A program made the translations under genes and the position numbers. A stretch of 64,000 bases of DNA from Moesziomyces globuligerus (taxonomy: Eukaryota > Basidiomycota > Ustilaginomycetes > Ustilaginales > Ustilaginaceae), in the NCBI GenBank assembly GCA_030849465.1, contig JARVLF010000015.1, forward strand, positions 806,001 to 870,000, in the 5' to 3' direction. Shown here one piece after another: positions 21,103 through 30,464 of the stretch (the first letter of the stretch is position 1; the number at the start of each line of letters is the position of its first letter). The notes under the pieces were generated by a model that made no database searches, was not told the DNA's origin, and worked only from the letters and a program-made list of their open reading frames with translations.

Positions 21103-23721
21103 CTAGTCATAGGTGGTGCGGTCCCGGAGGCGCATCTGGCGCAGCCCGCCTCGCCAGAACCAGCTCGGGTCTTCGGTATCCTCGTCGTCGCTGCCGTCGG
21201 TTCTCCTGCTACGCGAGGTCGCGCGGTCCGATGGACGCGCCGCGGTGGTTGCATTGCCCGGGCGAGTGGACTCGGTCGGTGCGAGGTTGGGGTCGACGTC
21301 TTCCCATTCGTCGTCTCTCGCGCCAGCAGCCGCAGGTCTGGAGGTGCGCGCCGCACGAGTGCTCTCGGATGCACGCGGACGTTCTTGCGATTCCGCCGCC
21401 CTGCTGACTGGCGTAGTCGAGGCCGCTTCCGTGGTCGACGACGCTCGCGCAGTGGGTGCAGCACCTCGCCTAACGGACGTGCCTGGGGAGACGGATCTGC
21501 CATCAATGCGACGCATGGCTCGATGCAGCGAGGCCTGGCTCTCCGAGGAACTGCCTTGGCCTCGCGTCGAAAAGGAATCGTCGTCGTCGTCGTCGTCCTC
21601 GTGGATCATGTCTTCGCGACGGGGTGGCAGCGATATCGAGTTTCGTGCTTGAGCCGAGCCGCGCCTCTGCTGAGCAATCGATGTGCCATCGGCACCTACA
21701 CTCCTGGTGCCCTTGGAAGCGCGCAGTGAAGAAGCGGTCGAGAGGGTCTTGCCGTCCTGAGTCGGCCGTGTCCCCAACGAGGCAGAGCGACCGATGCCGG
21801 AAGAGAGTTCGGGCAGGCCGTCCATGTCGAGGTTGCTGTCCATGCCCGTGCGGGACGAGGCAGGTCGGTCGAACATCATGTGACGCAGGCCGGGCCCAGT
21901 GACGCGCGAAGAGTTGAGCACCTGTTCGCGCAGCGCCGACTGCTCGTGTGCAGCTCGGCGAGCAGCAGCCATGTGCGCGAGGCGGAGGCGACGGAAACGG
22001 GCCTTGATGAAGTTGGGCTGGTGGTCCATGAAGCGTTGCGCGGCGGTCGAGATCCAGCCCGGTGCGGAGGACGCAGTAGGATTGGTGTCGCTCGAGCCTG
22101 AACCGGTCCCGGCAGTGGTTCTGCCATCGTCGTTGGCGGCGTGATCGTCGTCATTGCCCTCGTCACCCACGCCGGCATCGTCTTCGTCCACATCGCTGGC
22201 ACCATGCACAGCGACGTCGGTGAGAGCAGTGCCATCAGCAGCGTCATCGTGTTCTTGGGAGCCTCTCCTTGCATCTGCGCTAGCCACGCGAATCTGGCTG
22301 AGCTCGATGTCATCGCCTGCAGCGCTATCGGGATGCGGTTGGGCGCCGGCCGCATCGCCGTCGTGTTCGGATGTAGGCTGGCGACGAAGGCGACGTGTGA
22401 GCGTGTTGGTGCCAGCGGGGTCGCCGACGAGGCGGTCTTTGATGCGACGGAAGCCGTTGAGACCCGGAATGGAGCTCGAGTCGTACTGGGAGCTGTGCGC
22501 TTCTGCGTTTGCGACGTCGGCGGACTCCTGCGAGGCGATCTTCTGCTGTTGCTTTTCGATCTTTCGACGTTTGCGCTCCTCGCGCTTGCGCTTGCGTTCG
22601 AGGCGCTCCTGGCGATCTTCGACTTCGCCGATGCCCATGCCGCTGCTGACCCACCACCAGAAGCCGAGCCAGCTCTGCCAGATGGTGAGCGTCCAGCAGA
22701 CGTTGGGAAGCCACCAGAGGCGATCGTACTTGATCTCGGTGAAGCTGATGGCGGTGTTGATGAGGGCGAGACCGACGGAGCCACCACCGAAGGAGGCGGT
22801 TCCGCCTCCGGCGCGCCATGCGCGTCTGCGATTGACGAGGAGGCCCCAGATGAGGAGCGCGGTGGTGTAGAGGAGCGTGAGCGTGCTATTGCAGATGTTG
22901 CGAATGGCGTCGCCGAGATCGTTGGTCTTGGCATCGCTGTCGTCGGCGAGGCCTGTGAATTCCATGCCAGAGTTGATAATGGCCAGGGGACCGAGCATCC
23001 AGAGGATGAGGCGAGCCTCGAGTGCGGAAGGGAAGAGGAGGGTGAGGAACTGGATGTGGGTGATGTGGATGAGAGCGGTGGTGATGGCGCGCATGAGGAG
23101 GAAGAAGACCTCCTGAAGCTTGGTCCACGAGTCGTCGCCGGGGGGCAGCTGGATGCCAATGTAGGGGAACATGAAGGGATAGCGCTGGGATTCGTCTTCG
23201 AGGCGGCTGAGAACGATGTGGAGGGTGACGCTGAGGCTGATGAGGAGCATGAGGGAGCTGGAGATCTGAAGGTAGAAGTTCTTGCGGCTGAGGGGGAAGT
23301 GGTACTGGACGGTGAAGAGGAGGTGGATGAGGAGGACGGAGATGAGGGCGATGTTGATACCGTCGACGACGATCTGGGCGGGCATGCTGAAGGCAAAGTC
23401 GGGCATGAGCGCCAGGAGCGGATCGCTGGGGCTGGTGGGCGGAGGTTGACCATCGATGGTGATGGCTGCTGTTGGTAACTCGGAGAAGGTGGCAGAGGCC
23501 GAGGTTGTGGTAGGTGTGGAAGCTTGGCGGGCGAAGAGGTGGTTCTGAGCGTTTTCACGAGGCGCCCATGCTAGGTCGGGGAAAGCACGACTTGCTGGCG
23601 CAGATGCACGTTTGTCGATAGATGCATCGCTCGCCATGGCCGCGCTGATGCTGAGGAGCAGCAGGAAGAGCACCGCAGCGCCGAGGCGCAGGAAGCCTGG
23701 AAGTGTGGCAGATTTGCTCAT
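21103..23721 (-). CDS. Signal peptide plus seven-helix membrane protein with long disordered tail
   Basis: The 872-residue protein starts with a signal peptide (MSKSATLPGFLRLGAAVLFLLLLS...). A Ser/Thr-rich extracellular-type segment follows. Then come seven hydrophobic helices, roughly at 115-139, 147-170, 199-229, 234-255, 275-296, 303-322 and 330-356. Highly Trp-rich helix 7 (LWWLPNVCWTLTIWQSWLGFWWW) ends in a strongly basic cytoplasmic-type stretch (ERLERKRKREERKRRKIEK). A tail of about 490 residues is rich in Ser, Asp, Arg and Ala, with an acidic run EDDDDDDD. The topology is that of a receptor-like protein, but I do not recognise a named family, and a non-receptor role is possible. It is divergent from the zinc-cluster regulator at 24572. 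Confidence 0.85.
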   Translation of the reverse strand: MSKSATLPGFLRLGAAVLFLLLLSISAAMASDASIDKRASAPASRAFPDLAWAPRENAQNHLFARQASTPTTTSASATFSELPTAAITIDGQPPPTSPSDPLLALMPDFAFSMPAQIVVDGINIALISVLLIHLLFTVQYHFPLSRKNFYLQISSSLMLLISLSVTLHIVLSRLEDESQRYPFMFPYIGIQLPPGDDSWTKLQEVFFLLMRAITTALIHITHIQFLTLLFPSALEARLILWMLGPLAIINSGMEFTGLADDSDAKTNDLGDAIRNICNSTLTLLYTTALLIWGLLVNRRRAWRAGGGTASFGGGSVGLALINTAISFTEIKYDRLWWLPNVCWTLTIWQSWLGFWWWVSSGMGIGEVEDRQERLERKRKREERKRRKIEKQQQKIASQESADVANAEAHSSQYDSSSIPGLNGFRRIKDRLVGDPAGTNTLTRRLRRQPTSEHDGDAAGAQPHPDSAAGDDIELSQIRVASADARRGSQEHDDAADGTALTDVAVHGASDVDEDDAGVGDEGNDDDHAANDDGRTTAGTGSGSSDTNPTASSAPGWISTAAQRFMDHQPNFIKARFRRLRLAHMAAARRAAHEQSALREQVLNSSRVTGPGLRHMMFDRPASSRTGMDSNLDMDGLPELSSGIGRSASLGTRPTQDGKTLSTASSLRASKGTRSVGADGTSIAQQRRGSAQARNSISLPPRREDMIHEDDDDDDDSFSTRGQGSSSESQASLHRAMRRIDGRSVSPGTSVRRGAAPTARASSTTEAASTTPVSRAAESQERPRASESTRAARTSRPAAAGARDDEWEDVDPNLAPTESTRPGNATTAARPSDRATSRSRRTDGSDDEDTEDPSWFWRGGLRQMRLRDRTTYD

Positions 23722-24571
23722 GCCGACGTGCCTCTGCTGGTATCGATGCAGACGAGAGTTGTTATGAAGGCAAGCAGCGATGCGAGATGGTTGGGTCGAG
23801 GCGGTGGCAGACTGAGGCCTACTTTGGGCTAGACTACGAGAACGAGGAGGCGAGCATGGTATCGAGAGGCTGGAAGCGCCGATGTGGTCGGAGGAGGAGG
23901 GCTGCGCGAAGCGAGTGGGAGGGGCCTATGCGGATTGCTGCCCAGTGAATGGAGTGGGGACCGGTCCGGGGCGATGGAGGCGGGGGCAGGCTTGGCGGGA
24001 TGATGAGGTGCGAGGATGCCAAGACGAGAGATGAGCTGCATTGTGAGCCTAGAGCTCGATACGGCACAGCACAGTCAACTGTACTGTACTGTACTGTACC
24101 CTGCAGTGCCTTGGCTGCTCTTTCGCCTGTGCCTGCTTGCCTGTGCTTAGCCTCCTCGCTTGGCTTTGGTTCGGCTCACTCGCCGCTCTCACGCGCGGCG
24201 TGAGATTGTTATCTTTTAAAGTGCTAACAGCTTGGAACGCGAAAAAGGCCTCGACTGAATGCGGTCGAGCAGCGCGCGTCGAAGCCAAATTTTTCTCGGG
24301 TCGTGGGAATCGGAGACAGCGAAAGCGCGCCGCCAAAGCGCTCCATTTTCCCGCTGCGCCTCGGCGCTCAGTCCACCAGGCACTTTGCCCTTAGTCGAGG
24401 AGAAAAGGCCACGCCGAGTCTGAGCAACCGACGGATGGCTCGCACGTTGGCCTTGACCCGACTCCCGCGTCCAGCGAGCCGCTCTCGCGCCATCCCTCCC
24501 CCTCCTTCTTCCCATCCACCTCATCCACCCACTCCTGACGCGACCGACCTCCCGGAATCAACGCAGTCAAG
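23722..24571. promoter_or_regulatory. Divergent promoter between 7-helix protein and zinc-cluster regulator
   Basis: The 850 bp have no coding signal. Four copies of the pentamer ACTGT lie in tandem at 24078-24097. The last about 150 bp before 24572 are pyrimidine-rich plus-strand leader. Any shared control is inferred from the arrangement only. Confidence 0.5.
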
Positions 24572-27500
24572 ATGGACGGCACCCACGAGCACCACGATGC
24601 TCCCCCCTCCGCCTACGACGATCCATCCAACCAGCCACACTCGGCCTCAAAGCACGACCGCGACGACCACGAACACGCTCAGCATGCAGCACATTACCAG
24701 CCTCCAGCTTCCTACTCGTCATCCTCGATGAGCTTCAGCACCCCCGTCCGCTCTTCCCATGCAGAGGCTCAAGCCGCTCTCGAAGCCGTCGCGGCAGCTG
24801 CAAGCGCAGGCAAGATCCAGATGACTCCCCCTCATCCATCCTCCTCCTCCGCCGGCTCCAACTCCTATATGACCACCCCCGCCAGCGCAGCCGCCGCCGC
24901 CGCCGCAGCGGCTGCAGCTGCAGCTGCTGCTGCTGCCGCCTCAGAGTCCGAACCTGCCTCGCCAGGTGCATCTGCCTCCCCCTTCGGCACTCATCTCGGA
25001 CGCAACAAGGCGTGCCAGAGCTGCCGTGCACGCAAGCTCAAGTGTGACGGCCAGAAGCCAGTTTGCGGTCAGTGCGCAAAGGGCTGGCAGATCAAATTCC
25101 GAATGGCACAAAACAAGGCCAAGAACAAGAAGAAGGCACAGGATCCTGCGGTGCGCGCCGAACTCGAAAGCCTGCCCGAAAGCATGCCTCCCTGTGTCTA
25201 CCTCCCCATCACCCAGCGCACCTCCAGTCGCTCCGCTCGCCCTTCTCTCTCGGCACAGGACCCAGACAGCTCCGTGGCGCCAGATACCCCGCAGGCGTCT
25301 TCCAACCTCCCACCCATGGATGGCTCGCCCATGCCCGCAGCCGCCAAGAAGCGCAAGCGCATCGACGACACCTCGGACGAACACGTCCTCCAGATGCAGC
25401 AGGAGATCCAGCACCTCAAGCAGCGCCTGGCCCAGGTCACCGGCGTCTTCAATGGCCAGCAGCCCCTCGACGCTCAGCAGGGCGCCGACCCATCAGGCAG
25501 ACACCCGTCCAAAGACGAGCTCGCCATCGCCCACATGCTCGCCACCAGCATGCCCTCGGGAGAAGGTCCCTCCAACGCACCAGGCATGCCTATCACCACC
25601 TCGTTCGACTACCAGCAGGCCGTCGCCGCTGTAGCCGCCAACGGCCTTGGCGGTGGCGACAGTGCCAACTTTGACGTCTTGGATCCAGCCCTGAGCGGAG
25701 CCACCGCCAGCCTGCCCAATGCGACAGGTCCGGCTTACCCTCAGCCGCATGCCGCCGACGCGCGCACCGATCCGCGCAGCGCCATGCACAAGCAGGCCAA
25801 GGTCACCGCCGTCCAAGACGAGATGGACGAGGACGACCTCGCCAACCCGCTTCTCGAGCTCATGGTCACCAGCTGGCCCGCCGACTTCCCGCCCCCCAAC
25901 CTCGTCAACCAGCTCGTCTCAACCTACTTTGAGAAGACCACCGCGCAGTCGCTCTTCCTCCACCCCACCCGCTTCATGGAGAACCTCTCGCACGGCCCCC
26001 AACATCCGCGCTTCCCCAGCCTCGGTCTCCTCCACGGCATCTTTGCCATGGCCTACCCGCGCCTCCAGAATTCCGAGGTGCACAGCGATGCCTCGGGCCA
26101 CAACATCTTCCTCGGCGCCGCCTCGGGCGAAAAGTTAGCCAGCCTCCAGGCCGCCGCTGCCTTCCACGCCAAGAGGGCCAAGGCGTTGAGCGAGCAGGCG
26201 TGCCAGCACGGCCGCTTTGAGGAGGCAGCGCAGATCCAGGCGCTGCTGTGCGCCTACTACTACATCAACGACCGCTCCATCGAGGCCTGGTTCTCCGCCG
26301 GCACCAGCTGCTCGCTCCTCAAGGGCATGGAGCTCAACCGTCTGCCGTCGATCCACACCTTTGCACCCAACTCCAAGACGCCCGGCGCGAGGAAGCAGCC
26401 CAAGCCCGCCGTGTATCGCGCTGTGATCAGGCAGCCGGCGGCGACGCCGCTCGAGCACGAAGAGCGACTGCGACTCTTCTGGAACTGCTTCTACAGCGAC
26501 CGCGCCGCGTGCTCCTCGACGCACTGGGCGGCCAGCATCGACGACCTCGACATCAAGACCGAGCTGCCCGGCGCGTTTGACGATTTCATCAACGGCACGC
26601 CCGACCTCGTCTACCGGCCAAGACAGACGCTCGAGTCGCCCGACCTATTCACCGACGGCCACTACGACCCGGCCATCCTGCATCTCAAGGCGGCCATCCT
26701 GCACTCCAAGTGCGTGAGCCACATGTCGAGGCTGCCCATCGACGCCTCGGTGCACGACGTGCTCTCGCCGGACTTCTACAAGCTCGATGGCTGGGTGACG
26801 GCGCTGCTACAGAGCGTGCCGGGCGAGTGGCGCGATCTGGCGACGTTTGACCCGACGCTGCGCCCGTCGTCGGGCGCCGAGGAGATGCCGTATCTGAGCG
26901 ACGGCGTCAACTACCGGCCGCAGAAGCAGATCAGTCTGATGACGATCCAGCTCGTGCTGGCGCATGCGCTCATGTACGGCAGCTGCATCTCGCTGCACGA
27001 GCCCGTGGCGCATCGGATGCCCGACTCGGCGCGCAAGTCGGCGCAGGCGGCGCAGAGCATCATCAAGATCCTCAAGACGTTCATCGCCGCGCGCGTCGAG
27101 CTGCTGCAGGTCAGCTCGCTCGTCACGCTCATGATCGTGCTGGCGGCGCGCTCGGTGACGCGCCAGTACAAGAAGATGCGCAAGGAGGCGGTCAACGCCT
27201 ATCTGCGTCTGCGCAGGACGCAGCCCGAGCTGGCGGCCAGGCTGGCGGAAGCGGGCTTCGCCGCAAACGCGGGCATGTCGGCGGCGTCGCCGGCTTCCTC
27301 GGGCTCGCGCACGGGCATGGGCGCGACGTACAACGCGCTCGGCATGGGCCTGGACACGTCGGCCTTGGACGAGGCGGCAGGCGAAGCAGGCGTGGATAGC
27401 AACATCGCCACCGCCGAGTTCGCCGATAGTCTCGAGGAGGAGCTTGAGTTTGCGCTCGATGTGGACGCGGCGCTGCGCGCGCAGATCGATCCCGAGGGTC

Positions 27501-27991
27501 AGCTCGCTGCGCTCCGCGACGATCTCGAACTCATCTTCTGGAGCCTGGTCAAGTACGGCGAGACGTATCCGCTCGGCGTCGGCCAGGCCAAGGTGGTGGC
27601 GCAGCTGCTGGGCAAGGACTACTCGAGCGAGCTCGAGCAGGCTGGCTTGTTCAGGAGGTCGGGCGAGCCGAGTGTGGCGGGCAGTACGAGCGATGGAGGT
27701 AGCTGGAACGAGAACAGCCCCGCGACATTTGCGCACGGTAACCAGACGTTAAGGCCGCAGGGCTCGCCTCCTCAGCCACAGCCCCAGGCGCCGCAGCCGG
27801 GACAGGGAGCGCAGTACCGTGGCCCGCAGCCGGCGAGGCCGCAGATGCTCCAGGGTCCGGCAGCTTCGCTCTTCCATCCCACAGAGGGCGGGTACAGGCT
27901 CGGGAGCTTCTACCTCGACCGTCCGCATGTGTCCGACTTCTACCCGGCCAGTCACGCGCAGAGCTACCCGCCTCCTCCGCAGCACAAGTAG
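24572..27991 (+). CDS. Large Zn2Cys6 transcription regulator with extended cluster loop
   Basis: The 1139-residue protein has a run of 18 Ala at 106-123, then a zinc-cluster DNA-binding region: C148, C151, C158, C165 and C168 in KACQSCRARKLKCDGQKPVC and GQC. The sixth cysteine normally follows the fifth after 6-9 residues; here the next is C208, after a Lys/Ala-rich loop of 39 residues. No intron consensus could remove that loop. A coiled coil follows (VLQMQQEIQHLKQRLAQV, about 270-290). The fungal-specific transcription factor domain begins at about 430 (ELMVTSWPADFPPPNLVNQL) and runs to about 860. The tail is Gln/Pro-rich. Target genes are unknown. The frame is intronless. Confidence 0.88.
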   Translation: MDGTHEHHDAPPSAYDDPSNQPHSASKHDRDDHEHAQHAAHYQPPASYSSSSMSFSTPVRSSHAEAQAALEAVAAAASAGKIQMTPPHPSSSSAGSNSYMTTPASAAAAAAAAAAAAAAAAAASESEPASPGASASPFGTHLGRNKACQSCRARKLKCDGQKPVCGQCAKGWQIKFRMAQNKAKNKKKAQDPAVRAELESLPESMPPCVYLPITQRTSSRSARPSLSAQDPDSSVAPDTPQASSNLPPMDGSPMPAAAKKRKRIDDTSDEHVLQMQQEIQHLKQRLAQVTGVFNGQQPLDAQQGADPSGRHPSKDELAIAHMLATSMPSGEGPSNAPGMPITTSFDYQQAVAAVAANGLGGGDSANFDVLDPALSGATASLPNATGPAYPQPHAADARTDPRSAMHKQAKVTAVQDEMDEDDLANPLLELMVTSWPADFPPPNLVNQLVSTYFEKTTAQSLFLHPTRFMENLSHGPQHPRFPSLGLLHGIFAMAYPRLQNSEVHSDASGHNIFLGAASGEKLASLQAAAAFHAKRAKALSEQACQHGRFEEAAQIQALLCAYYYINDRSIEAWFSAGTSCSLLKGMELNRLPSIHTFAPNSKTPGARKQPKPAVYRAVIRQPAATPLEHEERLRLFWNCFYSDRAACSSTHWAASIDDLDIKTELPGAFDDFINGTPDLVYRPRQTLESPDLFTDGHYDPAILHLKAAILHSKCVSHMSRLPIDASVHDVLSPDFYKLDGWVTALLQSVPGEWRDLATFDPTLRPSSGAEEMPYLSDGVNYRPQKQISLMTIQLVLAHALMYGSCISLHEPVAHRMPDSARKSAQAAQSIIKILKTFIAARVELLQVSSLVTLMIVLAARSVTRQYKKMRKEAVNAYLRLRRTQPELAARLAEAGFAANAGMSAASPASSGSRTGMGATYNALGMGLDTSALDEAAGEAGVDSNIATAEFADSLEEELEFALDVDAALRAQIDPEGQLAALRDDLELIFWSLVKYGETYPLGVGQAKVVAQLLGKDYSSELEQAGLFRRSGEPSVAGSTSDGGSWNENSPATFAHGNQTLRPQGSPPQPQPQAPQPGQGAQYRGPQPARPQMLQGPAASLFHPTEGGYRLGSFYLDRPHVSDFYPASHAQSYPPPPQHK

Positions 27992-28075
27992 GAAAGGGGA
28001 GGGGGTTTTGGGTGGGTTTGATTCTTTGTACATGCAGAAAAAATGGTCAATGTGATGGTCGAGTTTTCTCGTGTG

Positions 28076-30055
28076 CTAGAGCGGCGCCCAGAGGACTTGG
28101 GTGGGACAGGGGAAGGAGAGGCAGTACATCTGTTTGTTGGGCGCGACGTCGCGGACGTAGTGGATCTCGAGGCCGGGGGTGTGGATGGCGTGATCTGTTT
28201 CGGTCCAGAGGCGATCGACGATGGACATGAAGGCTTGGGTGGTGGTGGCGTTGGTGTAGGTGGGGAGGTCTGGGTGCGAGGCGATGTAGGGAGCTGCGGT
28301 TGGTTTTCTCAGAGCGGCTAGCGTTTGAGGAGGAGGAGGAATCGGTTTGGAGCGTAGACGATGCTCTGCATCTGGTGCGATTCCCAACGCCGCGTTGGCA
28401 CGCTGTAGGATATCGCGTGCAGGCTGGAAGGGGTCTTTGCTGAAACAATGCACATGCACCATGGGCGTCGTCGTCATCGAACCATCCCCACCACCTTGCC
28501 GCCTCGCCAACTCGTCTCGTAAAGCCGGCTCACCAACAACGGAAGCGAGGTAAGTGTAGGCGCCACGAAAGGCGTCGAGAAACTCGAGCGCGGTCGCGGG
28601 AAGGTTCATGACAAAGTGATCCACCACCTTGCGCTGCCCCCACCTCTCGACCTCTGGTAGCGCCTCGACCACGGCTTGATCGACCGCGATGCGCGAAACC
28701 GCCTCCTCCAGACCCGAGTCGTGCTTCTGGGCCTGACGAAGCGCATGCGCATCACGCACCTTCTTGGCGCGTTGCTTGACCACCCGTCGCGCATACTCCC
28801 TGAGCCTTTCATCCTCGACCTCGACGTCGGCTGCATCGTAGCCCTTGGGTCGACCGGGAAACGCGCGGTGCCAAGTCTCGACCATGGCCCATCGCACAAA
28901 CTCGCGTCCGTCCATGCAGGTGGCGACGAGTTCGCCGTCGAAGCGCATCGTCGCGCGCGCATCCGTCGCGAGCACCTTGTTGAGCTTGGCGTTACCAACC
29001 AGGCTCTCGTGACTGCTGGGATTGAGGTCGTTGGCCAGCACCCAAGCGCCACGCTTGGCCGCCGGCACCGCAAACGGACCCACGCCTGCCATGACATCAG
29101 CAAGCACCTGGTTGGGACGACAGCGTCGGATCAGCCGCATATGCTCGGCATGCAACCGCGAGTTCCAATACACGGAGCGAAAGTCAAACGTAAACGTGCA
29201 GTCCGACTCGCTCACGCACGCCGTGTAGTCGGCCACGCCGGCGAGCAGCTCCATCTTGAAGAAGCGGAACTCGGAGTCGATCGTGTCGAGCTTGTTGACC
29301 ACCGTGCGCAGCGCCGGCGCATGCTTGGACAGAATCACCTGTCCGACGACGAAGCGGAAGGGAAGGTAGACGTCGAGCAGGTTGAGATGCGCAATGTGCC
29401 CCACGATCGTGTAGCCGCTCGGCACACCTTCGGTCTCGACGAGGCCGGTGGGGAGGAGAGATTCGAGCACCTGGTCGGAAGAGAGGTGGTCGTAGCCCAA
29501 CTCGAGCTCCACGTCGCGCACGAGCTCGAACTGGTGCATCTCGATGAGCTCCAACACAGCGGAAGGGGTGGGGGAAGAGGAGGCGACGTCGAGAAGGACG
29601 ATGCGCCGAGAAGCGTCGCCGTCCGGATGCGGCAGCACGGAGCGAACGCCCGCCGCGTTGTACAGGTACGGAAGCACCGCTTCGGCCTTGGTGACGAGCG
29701 GGAGCGAGCGGCCAGGCACACCGATGGCCTGGAGATGCAGCCGCGTGGTAAAGGTCGGCTTGAGACGCTCCAGCAGCTGCTCGGCACCGGCCGACGTCTG
29801 CAGCTCCGGCTCGTCGCCCGTGAGACGCGGCACGGTGGCGGGCGCGGTGATCGTCATCCTGCTCTGTCGCATCGCCGTGCGCGTCGTGCTCATCGACGCC
29901 GATGCGGCCATACTGCCGACGTTCCCGGGCGGAGGGATGGGATGCAAGCGATCACGCAAGAGCGTGGCCAGGATGGGCGGACAAGGCACGAAGCTTGAGG
30001 CGGAGACGGAGACGGCGCGACGGATGGCAGTGTAGATCCGGCTCCGTGCAAGCAT
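28076..30055 (-). CDS. TRM5: tRNA (guanine37-N1)-methyltransferase Trm5
   Basis: From Met at 30055 the protein has 659 residues. Trm5 features in order: FTTRLHLQAIGVPGRSLPLV; YDHLSSDQVLESLLP; GYTIVGHIAHLNLLDVYLPF (the conserved hydrophobic RNA-binding block); NKLDTIDSEFRFFKMELLAG; FDFRSVYWNSRLHAEHMRLI; and the SAM-binding stretch VLADVMAGVGPFAVPAAKRG and VLANDLNP. Trm5 makes m1G37 next to the anticodon, preventing frameshifting. The basic, hydroxylated leader (MLARSRIYTAIRRAVSVSAS) looks like a mitochondrial presequence, with several later Met codons (MAASASM) that could start a cytosolic form. A further in-frame ATG lies at 30130. The region after the catalytic core has insertions relative to yeast. 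Confidence 0.93.
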   Translation of the reverse strand: MLARSRIYTAIRRAVSVSASSFVPCPPILATLLRDRLHPIPPPGNVGSMAASASMSTTRTAMRQSRMTITAPATVPRLTGDEPELQTSAGAEQLLERLKPTFTTRLHLQAIGVPGRSLPLVTKAEAVLPYLYNAAGVRSVLPHPDGDASRRIVLLDVASSSPTPSAVLELIEMHQFELVRDVELELGYDHLSSDQVLESLLPTGLVETEGVPSGYTIVGHIAHLNLLDVYLPFRFVVGQVILSKHAPALRTVVNKLDTIDSEFRFFKMELLAGVADYTACVSESDCTFTFDFRSVYWNSRLHAEHMRLIRRCRPNQVLADVMAGVGPFAVPAAKRGAWVLANDLNPSSHESLVGNAKLNKVLATDARATMRFDGELVATCMDGREFVRWAMVETWHRAFPGRPKGYDAADVEVEDERLREYARRVVKQRAKKVRDAHALRQAQKHDSGLEEAVSRIAVDQAVVEALPEVERWGQRKVVDHFVMNLPATALEFLDAFRGAYTYLASVVGEPALRDELARRQGGGDGSMTTTPMVHVHCFSKDPFQPARDILQRANAALGIAPDAEHRLRSKPIPPPPQTLAALRKPTAAPYIASHPDLPTYTNATTTQAFMSIVDRLWTETDHAIHTPGLEIHYVRDVAPNKQMYCLSFPCPTQVLWAPL

Positions 30056-30464
30056 GTATGGGCTCCGAGATGCAGGACCAGGTTCGTGACAGCAACACCG
30101 AGCGAGCTCAAGAGAAGACGAGGAGAGCAAAGCAAAAGTGGAGAGTCAAGCATTTCACCCTTTTTGCAACCTGCATTTTTTGCAGGCTTTCCGAAGAAAT
30201 GCATTTGCGCATCCGTTGCGAGTTCCGACTTCCGCGATCCTCCAATACCAGCCTCCACCGGCAAACGAGGCATCCTGTGCCGCCCCAACCCCGAAAGCAA
30301 GCCTACCTCGATCCTTTTCTCACTCACATTGCGATTTGACAAAGGTATTACATCATGTACATGACCCCGACCTTGGCCAGGATATTGCTAATGCTACAGG
30401 AGTGTCGGAGAGCAAGCGCGGTCCACGATAGCCTCTTGTCCAGGAACGGCGGCACAGGGACGGC
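30056..30464. other. Spacer between GPI12 stop and TRM5 start
   Basis: About 400 bp between two minus-strand genes. It holds A/T-rich runs near 30167-30187 (TTTTTGCA repeated as CTTTTTGCAACC and ATTTTTTGCAGG), possibly part of the TRM5 promoter. No gene seen. Confidence 0.45.
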
